DNA from: Candidatus Electrothrix gigas
Lineage (GTDB): Bacteria; Desulfobacterota; Desulfobulbia; Desulfobulbales; Desulfobulbaceae
Direction of reading: 5' to 3'
DNA length: 48,322 nucleotides
NCBI GenBank assembly: GCA_022766165.1
Contig: QYLO01000019.1
Coordinates: 1 to 48,322, forward strand
Both the position numbers and the translations under genes were made by a program. A model generated the notes under the pieces. That model saw only the letters and a list, made by a program, of their open reading frames with translations, had not been told where the DNA came from and searched no databases. The stretch's first letter is position 1; every line of letters begins with the position of its first letter. Positions 34,210 to 41,997 of this stretch are shown here, one piece after another.

Positions 34210-34812
34210 TTATTTTTTTTCCTGTAAAGGCTCAATAACTTGATGATGCAGGAGCAATCTGACACAGGTATTTACAGGCAGACCAATCACATTGGAGTAA
34301 GAACCGACGATTGAGCGAACTAAAAAACCTCCTTTCCCCTGGATGCCATAGGCCCCAGCCTTGTCCAGAGGTTCTTTGGTCTGAATATAGGCTGAGAGAA
34401 TCGCATCACTGCATTGAGCAAAGCGCACCTCAGTACGCTTACTCAGATTTTCCATACAACGTTCCTCAATACAACGCAGCGTTACCCCTGTAATAACTTC
34501 GTGTTTTTTCCCTTGGAGACAGCGAAGCATTTCCAGGGCATGGCCTGCACTGTCTGGTTTGCCAAGGATACGCCCCTCAAGGGTAACGACTGTATCTGCG
34601 CCAATGACCCAGGAGGCGGGATACTGTTGCGCAATAGCCTCGGCTTTTTCTTGGGACATACGGCAGGCAAAGGCAGCAGGTTTCTCGCCAGCCAATGGCG
34701 TTTCATCAATATCTGCGACCAAGATGGTAAACGTAAGACTGAGGTCAGCAAGGAACTGTTGTCGCCTGGGCGAGGCTGAGGCAAGAATCAGGGGTTTGCA
34801 GGTGGTAAACAT
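34210..34812 (-). CDS. maf: Maf-family nucleotide pyrophosphatase
   Basis: A 200-aa cytosolic house-cleaning enzyme that hydrolyses non-canonical or modified nucleoside triphosphates (dTTP/UTP or m7GTP subtype). Motifs are LASASPRR at the N-terminus, GADTVV with the catalytic Asp, KAGAYGIQG with Lys/Asp contacts, and GSYSNVIGLP. AGGAG precedes the ATG by 8 nt. It lies 173 bp upstream of the PilZ gene on the same strand; operon membership is uncertain. Confidence 0.94.
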   Translation of the reverse strand: MFTTCKPLILASASPRRQQFLADLSLTFTILVADIDETPLAGEKPAAFACRMSQEKAEAIAQQYPASWVIGADTVVTLEGRILGKPDSAGHALEMLRCLQGKKHEVITGVTLRCIEERCMENLSKRTEVRFAQCSDAILSAYIQTKEPLDKAGAYGIQGKGGFLVRSIVGSYSNVIGLPVNTCVRLLLHHQVIEPLQEKK

Positions 34813-34876
34813 GGGAAACTCCTATCCCACCTTTTTGATTCTTGTTTTTGAGGAGGGATAATAAAAAATGATACAA

Positions 34877-34916
34877 CATAAAAAACGGCCCATGATCATT
34901 GCGATCACAGACCGTT
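34877..34916 (-). terminator. Strong terminator of the sulfur-relay operon
   Basis: Fourteen-pair stem (34884-34897 with 34903-34916, three G-T pairs), 5-nt loop, then six Ts on the minus strand. It lies about 115 bp beyond the 57-aa gene and ends the tusA-dsrE transcript. Confidence 0.9.
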
Positions 34917-35029
34917 GTAAAAGATTTCTCTGGCAGATTTAGCTTATATATTACCTTGCATATTACATGCAATAGAGGTTACTCTACAAAAGAGTTATTT
35001 TAAGCTGCTTTACTGCTTTAGCTACTCTG

Positions 35030-35203
35030 TTACCACCAGCAAACTGTCTTATCAGCATCAAAAATCTTTTCAACAAGCTTTTCGTAATCTGGGCTTTCCC
35101 CGTAAAGGTTAAACTCATCAGCATCACGATCACGGTTAAGAATATTAACCAGTGTTTTTACATCGTCATTGGGTTCAGAACGATAGACCTGTAATATCTT
35201 CAT
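35030..35203 (-). CDS. 57-aa conserved-looking protein of the sulfur-relay operon
   Basis: Found by direct reading. AAGGAG lies 8 nt before the ATG. The acidic 57-residue protein starts MKILQVYRSEPNDDVKTL and ends in Cys-Trp-Trp. No signal peptide or membrane segment; a beta-alpha start and a long charged helix (NRDRDADEFNLY) are likely. It begins 28 bp after the second DsrE-like gene and is followed by the operon terminator. The single near-terminal Cys recalls the C-terminal persulfide-carrying Cys of DsrC/TusE, but the sequence is otherwise unlike DsrC. Function unknown. Confidence 0.75.
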   Translation of the reverse strand: MKILQVYRSEPNDDVKTLVNILNRDRDADEFNLYGESPDYEKLVEKIFDADKTVCWW

Positions 35204-35231
35204 CGTATTATCTCCTTAATAACCTTAATAA

Positions 35232-35579
35232 CTATTCTGCACATGCAGGCGGTGGCTCATTGGTCTGCTTGGGCAGGCCATAAGGAATGATATGGTCCGC
35301 ATCACGCATTCGTTCACCTAATGCCTCCAGATCAATATTTGTCATCTCAACACCTTCAGGCAGGTCTGTAGGCGCATCGACACCACAGCTCAACACCTCA
35401 CCCTCCATGTCAGCGATCCAGGCAATGTTTTCTGCCATGTACTCGGACATTTTCGGAAACTCGCCGTTCATAACAACCGGATAACCGTAATGGTTTTCTA
35501 CAGCAAGCCCAAGGGCTGACCGGATGCCGTCGTTATACATACGATTGGCAATCAGAATGTATACTTTTAATGATTCCAT
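35232..35579 (-). CDS. DsrE/DsrF-like sulfur-relay protein 2
   Basis: The 115-aa protein has a Rossmann-like alternation (LKVYILIANRMYNDGIRSALGLA) and one central cysteine, Cys65 in VLSCGVDAP, at the position where DsrE-type proteins hold the reactive Cys; a second Cys is near the C-terminus. The family carries sulfane sulfur as persulfide together with TusA. AAGGAG precedes the ATG at 35579 by about 9 nt. It lies 13 bp behind the first DsrE-like gene. Family assignment rests on size, fold pattern and neighbourhood. Confidence 0.65.
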   Translation of the reverse strand: MESLKVYILIANRMYNDGIRSALGLAVENHYGYPVVMNGEFPKMSEYMAENIAWIADMEGEVLSCGVDAPTDLPEGVEMTNIDLEALGERMRDADHIIPYGLPKQTNEPPPACAE

Positions 35580-35592
35580 GTTTGCACGCTCC

Positions 35593-35925
35593 TTATAAAA
35601 CGATGTACTTACCGCATTCGTCCAGCAGCGCGCCGTGGAATGCCTGGGTTCTCATTTGTTTTTCAGTCAACCCTGCTGGGATGTCTTTTGCCGAGTCATA
35701 CCCTTCACAGGTATAGCTGTCAGCACAGATTGCAAGATTATCTTCTCCGCATAGCTCTGCAAGACCTTTAAAGCGTGAGTCTTTGGTCAGATGAATAGAT
35801 TTATAGGTAAAGAAAATCATAGGCTTCTTGCCAGCTTTATCAGCGGCTTCAGCTATGCCCACAACATGCGTCATGTTCTGTGGGGATGTTACAAAAATAG
35901 CAAGTTTATTCGGATCAGCAGCCAT
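35593..35925 (-). CDS. DsrE-like sulfur-relay protein 1
   Basis: 110 aa with an N-terminal strand-helix unit (LAIFVTSPQNMTHVVGIAEAADKAG), characteristic of the DsrE/peroxiredoxin-like family, and IFFTYKSIHLT. Cysteines are Cys59, Cys67 and Cys73 (ICADSYTCEGY); one is probably the persulfide carrier. AGGAGG stands 9 nt before the ATG. With TusA upstream and a second DsrE-like gene downstream it forms a cytosolic sulfur-transfer set. Confidence 0.78.
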   Translation of the reverse strand: MAADPNKLAIFVTSPQNMTHVVGIAEAADKAGKKPMIFFTYKSIHLTKDSRFKGLAELCGEDNLAICADSYTCEGYDSAKDIPAGLTEKQMRTQAFHGALLDECGKYIVL

Positions 35926-36010
35926 TGGCTTTATCCTCCTTTTAAGGCGTTATCAATGTACGCACTTAAATCAATATAATAACAGAATAAGAAAAAAGAA
36001 GAGGCCGTAA

Positions 36011-36268
36011 TTAACCTTTTTGAACAAAAAAGCTGATAAAACCTGTTTCTTCTTTTTCGCCGAGGTATTCGTGACCAGCACGGCTACACCAACCAGGGAT
36101 ATCATTCCGTGAACCTGGATCGGTTCCATCAATCTGCAAAACCTGACCAGTTTCAATCTTGCCAATCTCTTTTTTTGTACGCAACAGAGGCATGGGACAG
36201 CTCAGTCCTTTTGCGTCAAGTACGGAGGTAACATCTAATCCTTCAGGTGCAGTTTTTACGTCACTCAT
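36011..36268 (-). CDS. tusA: TusA-family sulfur carrier
   Basis: An 85-aa protein with the family hallmark CPxP (Cys24-Pro-Met-Pro) in DAKGLSCPMPLLRTKKEI, then QVLQIDGTDPGSRNDIPGWC. It transfers sulfane sulfur between thiol carriers. TAGGAG precedes the ATG by 8 nt. It is first in the minus-strand set tusA-dsrE-dsrE-57aa and divergent from the YeeE/YedE transporter gene, a pairing seen in sulfur oxidisers and sulfur disproportionators. Confidence 0.95.
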   Translation of the reverse strand: MSDVKTAPEGLDVTSVLDAKGLSCPMPLLRTKKEIGKIETGQVLQIDGTDPGSRNDIPGWCSRAGHEYLGEKEETGFISFFVQKG

Positions 36269-36739
36269 TTGATTCTCCTACCTTGTTAAAATAAAAATAA
36301 AATTACTCAGCATTACTTAATTCAATTAAGCGGTTCAGTTTACGTTGCAAGATCCTTGCACTATATCTCTGCAGAGCAGTGCAGTGTAATACTTGTTGAG
36401 AAATAACTGTTTCATATAACGAATAGCACTTCTTCTGTCAAGGGATTAATGCAGATATGTTTTTATATCATCGTCCCTTTAACTCTTTGAAAATCTTTAA
36501 AAGACTGCTCAAATTTTTATACAAATTCTATTTTTACCTGTTGAATTTGTTGAAGTGTCTTGACAAAAATTTCTTGTACAGGTAAAGAAAGGGCCTAATA
36601 ACAGGTCTGTTTGTATCTTGCCTCCTGCGCAGAAAAAGCGGGGGAGAATGGAAAAATTTAACGCATCAAAGTATATAGATTCTGTATAGAGTTCAGAGGA
36701 TGAAATATTTTTTAAAACCTGAAGAAGGGAGAAGAGTTC
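36269..36739. other. Divergent promoter region of the sulfur locus
   Basis: 470 bp without a gene. It holds TGCAAG-atc-CTTGCA (36346-36360) and the palindrome CTCTGCAGAG (36367-36376), 80-110 bp upstream of tusA; these are candidate operators. On the transporter side TTGACA at 36560-36565 is 17 bp before a poor -10 (TAAAGA). A shared regulator for both directions is possible. Confidence 0.4.
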
Positions 36740-38095
36740 ATGAGTGAAGCCAGCTTATTAGGAGAAACAAGGACCTTGTACAAAAAGGTCTGTGAAACCG
36801 AGTGGGAGGCCAATATCACCGGCGTGATTATTGCGGTTCTCAGTATTTTAATTATGGTCTGGTGGCGTCCTTGGGGTGCGGTTGGAGCGATTCGCAACTG
36901 GGGTGAGTGGATACTGTATGGGATAAGCTTTGGACACCTCGAAGCACCAAAATCCGCTCTTATCAGCTCCGGCTCTGTTATCGGCATCGGGTTTGTAGGA
37001 GGTGCCTTTCTTTCCGCCTGTCTCGGCGGTCAATTCGCCTTTCGCTTTCCCCCGTACCGGGAAGTCGTTAAAGCGATTCTTGCCGGTATCCTGATGGGTG
37101 TCGGTGCTGCTTTGGCTGGGGGCTGTAATGTCGGCGGCATGTACAACGCTATTGGAAACCTGGCAGCTAACGGTTTCAGCATGTGGCTTGGATTGGTACT
37201 GGGGGTTCTCCTCGGCTTATGGCTCCTGTATAAAGAGATGGAGCATATTACCTGGGGTTCCACCGGTGCTTGGACAGTTCAGGTCCCCCGGGTTATTCAG
37301 ACCTTGGTCGGCCTTGGCGCCCTTGTCGCTTTGATTTGGGGAGCGTATCAGTACAGTGGATACGATGGTGAAAAAATTGGTAATTTCAAACCGAATTATA
37401 TAGCCTCGCTCTCCGGTATCCTACTGCTTGCCGCTGGTATTGGCTATGCCATGCATCGCGGTCGCTGGTGCATGATCCAGGGTTTTCGTGAGCCGCACAT
37501 GACCGGTGACTGCACCCTGGCAAAATCTGTTGCATTATCAATTTTTATTCTTGCTCTAGGCGGTGCGGTTGTTAAATACGCAGTTCCGTATACTCTTGAC
37601 GGTGAAGCTGTACTGGCGCCGGTCAACTATGTACGCGGTACCTTTGGCTGGGGTGGCGTACTGGGCGGTTTTCTGTTCGGTATTGGTGGAATGCTGGCTG
37701 GTGGTTGCGGCTCTGGTACGCTTTGGCGTGTTGGCGAAGGACAGATCAAGCTCTGGGTTGTTGTACCGTTCTTTGGTATTTCCAACGCCCTGATGAACAA
37801 CTGGTTTAAGGGAATGGAGTTTGAAATTGGTGGAGCCAAGCTCAATGATCTGATGGCACAGGCCAAGTTAGGTCTTCTTGATGCTGATGTTGAAGATATT
37901 CAGGATGCTCTGGATGCTGCTGAAACCATCTCAGTAACCGGACTTGAAAAGGCTGGTTACCTGGGTAAGTACATCTACATGCCTGATGCAATGGGCTACG
38001 GTTGGACCCTGGGTCTGATCACTCTGAGTATGGCTCTATGGTACATTATTGTAAGTTGGAATGAGAAGAGCAACAAGCTGATTGTTCCTATGTGA
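36740..38095 (+). CDS. YeeE/YedE family transporter (thiosulfate/sulfur compound uptake)
   Basis: A 451-aa polytopic inner-membrane protein built of two related halves. Each half has the Gly-rich loop with conserved Cys: LAGGCNVGGMYNAIGNLAANG in the first and LAGGCGSGTLWRVGEGQ in the second; an additional Cys is in GRWCMIQG. YeeE proteins are known to import thiosulfate through such cysteines, and YedE relatives work with TusA. GGGAG at 8 nt supports the ATG. A segment of about 55 residues before the last helix (LMAQAKLGLLDADVEDIQDALDAAE) is an insertion not present in short family members. It faces tusA-dsrE divergently. Confidence 0.92.
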   Translation: MSEASLLGETRTLYKKVCETEWEANITGVIIAVLSILIMVWWRPWGAVGAIRNWGEWILYGISFGHLEAPKSALISSGSVIGIGFVGGAFLSACLGGQFAFRFPPYREVVKAILAGILMGVGAALAGGCNVGGMYNAIGNLAANGFSMWLGLVLGVLLGLWLLYKEMEHITWGSTGAWTVQVPRVIQTLVGLGALVALIWGAYQYSGYDGEKIGNFKPNYIASLSGILLLAAGIGYAMHRGRWCMIQGFREPHMTGDCTLAKSVALSIFILALGGAVVKYAVPYTLDGEAVLAPVNYVRGTFGWGGVLGGFLFGIGGMLAGGCGSGTLWRVGEGQIKLWVVVPFFGISNALMNNWFKGMEFEIGGAKLNDLMAQAKLGLLDADVEDIQDALDAAETISVTGLEKAGYLGKYIYMPDAMGYGWTLGLITLSMALWYIIVSWNEKSNKLIVPM

Positions 38096-38138
38096 GACAT
38101 GTAATACCTTGCTCTTCATATCGTAGCCTCATCTACAT

Positions 38139-38172
38139 CGCAATATCCTGTTCTGGGTATTGCGATTTTTTT
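38139..38172 (+). terminator. Intrinsic terminator of yeeE/yedE
   Basis: Ten-pair stem (38139-38148 with 38155-38164), TGTTCT loop and seven Ts. It lies about 45 bp after the transporter stop. Confidence 0.93.
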
Positions 38173-38397
38173 ATCCTACCCAAGGATCCCAGAGGGTGAA
38201 CTCCTCGTTTTCATAAGGAGCTTTTTGTGGTATACAGAAGAGCAAGGAGAAGAGCAGAACACCTGATGTTCAAATTCAGTAGCTGCCGTAGAGAGGCTTA
38301 CGGTCGACCAGACTTTGCTGGCAGACGGCTCAACCTTGGTGGCAAGAATACCATTCAGGCTGAGGCCGGGGATCGGTTAGGGATTTTTACGCCTGGC

Positions 38398-38416
38398 GGG
38401 GTGGGTGGGGTGTGGG
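38398..38416 (+). other. G-quadruplex motif at the start of the next gene
   Basis: G4-T-G3-T-G4-TGT-G3 satisfies the strict G-quadruplex pattern with 1-3 nt loops. It lies directly on the likely start or frame junction of the following CDS and includes part of its Shine-Dalgarno-like GGAGGA. Confidence 0.75.
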
Positions 38417-39683
38417 AGGAGTGAAATTCTCTAACGGTCAGTATCACAGCTTGCATCAGCAGACCCCCTTTTTTTCTGAAAAGAACGGCGGTCTTGTTCA
38501 GCAGCTTGAGGCGGCAGGTCTTGTAAGCGGTATTCGAGATATTCGTTTTGATGGAGTTGTTTCCTCAGTTTCAGGGAATCTTATCAGTTTAAGAAATTTA
38601 CGTATTCTTTCCGACACAACAAACCTTGACGACTATATTTCAATTGATTTTCTGCTTGATGCGGACTCGTTGCGGCTCATTCCAGGAAATTTTAAAGTGA
38701 TCGAAGACCTGGGTATCTATTATCAGAAGGAAGATTTCTTCTCTAAAGATGTCAACGAAACTCTTCAGATGAGCGTTCCCGGTGGAGGTACGCTGGCATC
38801 CAATACCATGCATACCTTGACAGTGAGTGGAAATGACGAATTCACCATGTTGCTTCAAACTGGAACTGTACTGACAATGAAGCTCTTCAATCCGACGGAC
38901 GATTATAAACTCCAGATTGACCGACCCGACGGCGGCATCTATGAAAGAAATATGTTCAAACAAGGTTCAAATTGGATAGCGTTTGGCAGGTCTATTCTAC
39001 AAACAGGCATCTATACGTTCCGTTTTGTTCCAGACAATAATTCTTCTATGACACTGGAATTCGGCTTCACAAATAATAATCGTCAACCGTTGACAGCTAT
39101 TTCTTCTGGAAGCAGTATTTCCGTCTCGTTGAACGGGTGGGGATATGAATACGCTAAGTATAAAATATTCCTTAACAAGGGGGATACTATAGAAGTGACC
39201 GATCCTTCAGATGACGATATTTGGCTGCACTTGGTCAACTCAGACAGCAAAGGAGTACACCACGTAACAGGTGGAGAATTATATACCCAGGTGTCCTCGA
39301 CCGGAGACTATTATCTTTTTGTTCAGAATCGAGATTATGAAAACGCAGGAAGTTATTCTGGTACTGTAACGGTCACTCCAGACCCGGATGTCTCCAAATA
39401 CCCTGTTCTTGCTCCCGTATCCGAACAGACCGTGCCAATTAATCATTCCTTCTCACTCCAACTCAGCGCTTCAAACAGTCCAAACAAATTTACGGCTTCG
39501 GGTCTGCCCGCAGGGCTGTCCATACATGAAACAACCGGTCTTGTCTCAGGAATGCCTAGTATTGCAGGGAAATTTTTAATACGGGCAACAGCGGAAAATG
39601 AATTCGGAAGCGACCAGACTGATTTTTTTCTCAAGATACAGGAGCAGAAAAAAAACAAGGTCGTGGTCATTCCCTTGCTGTAA
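38412..39683 (+). CDS. Putative Ig-like (He_PIG-type) surface protein, probably 5'-truncated or frameshifted
   Basis: 423 aa. The C-terminal 85 residues match the putative-Ig pattern (FTASGLPAGLSIHETTGLVSGMPSIAG). About 210-330 resembles a PPC-type beta-sandwich. The rest is unknown and beta-rich. The natural location would be outside the cell, yet no signal peptide exists at the GTG start (38412 or 38421). Another frame is open from 38227 to 38424 and runs into a G-rich slippage tract, so the N-terminus may be lost by frameshift there. The chain ends in a short apolar tail (KKNKVVVIPLL), similar to the first protein in the window. The start is unreliable. Confidence 0.55.
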   Translation: MGGVKFSNGQYHSLHQQTPFFSEKNGGLVQQLEAAGLVSGIRDIRFDGVVSSVSGNLISLRNLRILSDTTNLDDYISIDFLLDADSLRLIPGNFKVIEDLGIYYQKEDFFSKDVNETLQMSVPGGGTLASNTMHTLTVSGNDEFTMLLQTGTVLTMKLFNPTDDYKLQIDRPDGGIYERNMFKQGSNWIAFGRSILQTGIYTFRFVPDNNSSMTLEFGFTNNNRQPLTAISSGSSISVSLNGWGYEYAKYKIFLNKGDTIEVTDPSDDDIWLHLVNSDSKGVHHVTGGELYTQVSSTGDYYLFVQNRDYENAGSYSGTVTVTPDPDVSKYPVLAPVSEQTVPINHSFSLQLSASNSPNKFTASGLPAGLSIHETTGLVSGMPSIAGKFLIRATAENEFGSDQTDFFLKIQEQKKNKVVVIPLL

Positions 39684-39712
39684 CTGTCCTGATTTTATTT
39701 TTCTCTTTTGGC

Positions 39713-40633
39713 GTGTCTTCTTCATCTTTGTTACAGAATATCCGTACCCAGCAACAGGTCTTTCTTGACCAGTTAGATACCCATCCCTTTTCTCCACTGG
39801 CTGTTGAGAAAATTCTTGCCTATGGTGTTCCGGTTGGTGCAACGATTGAACATCATAGCCAGCTTCCCCGCTGTATGGATCGCTTACAGCAGTTACTACA
39901 GGAAGAGGAGCAACAGGAGCGGGTACTGGGGGCGGGCACGGTTGTTCTTGCTGATACCCTGACCAAATCCAGCGGACGTTTTACCCGATCTTGGCACGCT
40001 CCAACAGGAGGACTTTGGTTGGCTATGGCGTGGCCTGATACCCTGGTCCCGGAATGTACCCGGCTTCTTCCCTTTGCCATAGGAATGGCCTGTTGTCGTA
40101 CTGTGCGGCAGTACGGACTTGATGCCCGGTTGAAATGGGTAAACGATGTGTTGGTCAACGGAAAAAAACTGGCTGGTATTCTCTGCTCAACCATGCAAAG
40201 TCCAAGGGGTGATCAATATCATCTGATTGGCATTGGCATCAACGGCAACAATCAAACGTTTCCAGCGGACTTGCAGCGTACCGCAACCAGCTTGCGTTCA
40301 GAATTAGCCCAGACCCAGAGCGTCGATCTGGTTGAACTGACCGGCTGCCTGTTGGTGGAGTTACGCTGGGCCTTGGGGCTACTTTATTACGATGAGGAGC
40401 AGGCATTACAGGCCGGAGCAAGCTGTGAGCAGGGCAGGCAAAGCCTGTTGTTACATGCTTGGCAGGATCTCAGCGATACAGTGGGGCAAAGGGTTGAATA
40501 TGGTTTTGACATTCAGCAGCAGCCGTTATATCAGGCCCTTGTCCGTGAGATAGACCCTTGCGGTGGACTGGTTATGGAATTAGAAGACGGAGGCACGGTC
40601 ACGGAATATTCTGGAGAGATTGTGTATCGTTAA
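39713..40633 (+). CDS. birA: Biotin-protein ligase (BirA catalytic type)
   Basis: 306 aa; transfers biotin to carrier proteins such as acetyl-CoA carboxylase. Blocks: VLADTLTKSSGRFTRSWHAPTGGLWLA (adenylation loop, here SSGRFTRSW instead of GRGRxGRxW), LKWVNDVLVNGKKLAGIL, IGIGINGNN and a C-terminal SH3-like part (GGLVMELEDGGTVTEYSGEIVYR). No N-terminal HTH repressor domain; the first 70 residues are a different, partly helical extension. GTG at 39713 is the longest start and lacks a Shine-Dalgarno, so the N-terminus is uncertain. Confidence 0.88.
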   Translation: MSSSSLLQNIRTQQQVFLDQLDTHPFSPLAVEKILAYGVPVGATIEHHSQLPRCMDRLQQLLQEEEQQERVLGAGTVVLADTLTKSSGRFTRSWHAPTGGLWLAMAWPDTLVPECTRLLPFAIGMACCRTVRQYGLDARLKWVNDVLVNGKKLAGILCSTMQSPRGDQYHLIGIGINGNNQTFPADLQRTATSLRSELAQTQSVDLVELTGCLLVELRWALGLLYYDEEQALQAGASCEQGRQSLLLHAWQDLSDTVGQRVEYGFDIQQQPLYQALVREIDPCGGLVMELEDGGTVTEYSGEIVYR

Positions 40634-40656
40634 AACACGTTGTAGGAGGGAACCCT

Positions 40657-41328
40657 ATGAAGAAGAAAAAAATTGCTGTGATCCTGTCTGGCTGTGGTCA
40701 TCAGGATGGTTCGGAAATTCACGAAGCCACCTTGACTCTGTGGGCAATTCATAAACACGGTGCAGCGTACCAATGCTTTGCCCCAAACATCATGCAGCAC
40801 CATGTTTTGAACCATATTACTGGGCAGGAGATGGATGAGCAACGCAATGTACTGATCGAAGCAGCCCGCATTGCCCGGGGAGAGGTTCAGGATCTTGCCG
40901 AATTTGATGCAGCGGCTGTGGATGCCTTGGTGATTCCCGGCGGTGTGGGAGCGGCAAAGAATCTCTGTACCTATGCCTTTGACGGCCCACAATGCACAGT
41001 GAATAAAGATGTAGAACAGGCAATTCAAGCCACGTATCAAGCTGGTAAGCCTCTTGGCGCACTCTGCATTGCCCCTGTTCTGCTTGCTCAGGTTTTGGGA
41101 AATATTGGGGATATTACCTTAACCATAGGACAGGATGAGACAACAGCTGCGACTCTTCGCCAGATGGGAGCCAGTCATTCCCCAACCAACGTTGGAGAAA
41201 TTACAGTGGATCAACAAAATAAAATCGTGACAACGGCCTGTTATATGCTGAACTCTCGGGTTGATCAAATCGCAGATGGAGCTAATGCGCTTATTCAGGC
41301 TATTCTGGACTTAACTGAGCTTAACTGA
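40657..41328 (+). CDS. elbB: ElbB-type DJ-1/PfpI glyoxalase-like protein
   Basis: 223 aa of the DJ-1/PfpI superfamily. VILSGCGHQDGSEIHEAT at the N-terminus, ALVIPGGVGAAKNL, and the nucleophile elbow ALCIAPV with its cysteine mark it as ElbB (also called isoprenoid biosynthesis protein with amidotransferase-like domain; glyoxalase activity reported for E. coli). The frame is open from 40558, but AGGAGG at 8 nt identifies the ATG at 40657, 23 bp behind birA. The stop overlaps the opposing regulator gene by 8 bp. Confidence 0.93.
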   Translation: MKKKKIAVILSGCGHQDGSEIHEATLTLWAIHKHGAAYQCFAPNIMQHHVLNHITGQEMDEQRNVLIEAARIARGEVQDLAEFDAAAVDALVIPGGVGAAKNLCTYAFDGPQCTVNKDVEQAIQATYQAGKPLGALCIAPVLLAQVLGNIGDITLTIGQDETTAATLRQMGASHSPTNVGEITVDQQNKIVTTACYMLNSRVDQIADGANALIQAILDLTELN

Positions 41329-41977
41329 TATCCTCTAAAAGACCAAGCTTGGCAGCATAGCGAACCAGATCAACAGTGCTGTGGAGATCCAACTTGCTGA
41401 GAATATTGGCCCGATGATTGGTCACAGTTTTGGAACTGATGCAGAGCTTATCCGCAATATCCGCTACAGTGGTTCCCTGAGCTAGGAGGCGAAAGATTTC
41501 CTGCTCCCGGGCAGTGAGGTTGCCATAGGTCGAGTCAGAGAGATCCGAGGATTCAGCAGCTTCGAGAAGACGACCAACAACCTCTGGGGAAAGGGCAGAG
41601 TCTAAGTAGTACTCACCTTGTACAGCCGCCTCAAGTGCATTATGCAGGCAGCCTGAAACCGATTCCTTGACAAGGTAGCCGACTGCTCCAGCCCGTAACG
41701 CTCCCATAATATAGTCAATCTTGGAGTGCATACTGACAATAATAATTTTGGTCTCAGGCACGGCAGTTCTGAGGATTCTGGTCAGTTGAATACCGCTTTT
41801 ATCTGGTAGAGAGAGATCTACCACGGCAATATCTGGTTTAATGCTCCGAACCGTCTCCTCTCCTTGGCGGGCATCAGCACCTTCGCCTGCAACGATAAAG
41901 TCAGAGTGCTTTTCAACGAGCTGTCTGAGACCGGCCCGAAAGGTATTGTGGTCATCAATAAGAACTATTTTTTTCAT
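41321..41977 (-). CDS. NarL/LuxR-type response regulator
   Basis: 218 aa. Receiver domain with acidic pair IDDH, phosphoacceptor Asp54 in VVDLSLPD, and Lys in LVKE. A GerE-type HTH follows (LTAREQEIFRLLAQGTTVADIADKLCISSKTVTNHRANILSKL). It binds DNA when phosphorylated. It is encoded 20 bp after the histidine kinase and is its evident partner. Convergent overlap of 8 bp with elbB. Confidence 0.96.
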   Translation of the reverse strand: MKKIVLIDDHNTFRAGLRQLVEKHSDFIVAGEGADARQGEETVRSIKPDIAVVDLSLPDKSGIQLTRILRTAVPETKIIIVSMHSKIDYIMGALRAGAVGYLVKESVSGCLHNALEAAVQGEYYLDSALSPEVVGRLLEAAESSDLSDSTYGNLTAREQEIFRLLAQGTTVADIADKLCISSKTVTNHRANILSKLDLHSTVDLVRYAAKLGLLEDIS

Positions 41978-41997
41978 AACTCGCCTTGTGTTAAAGG

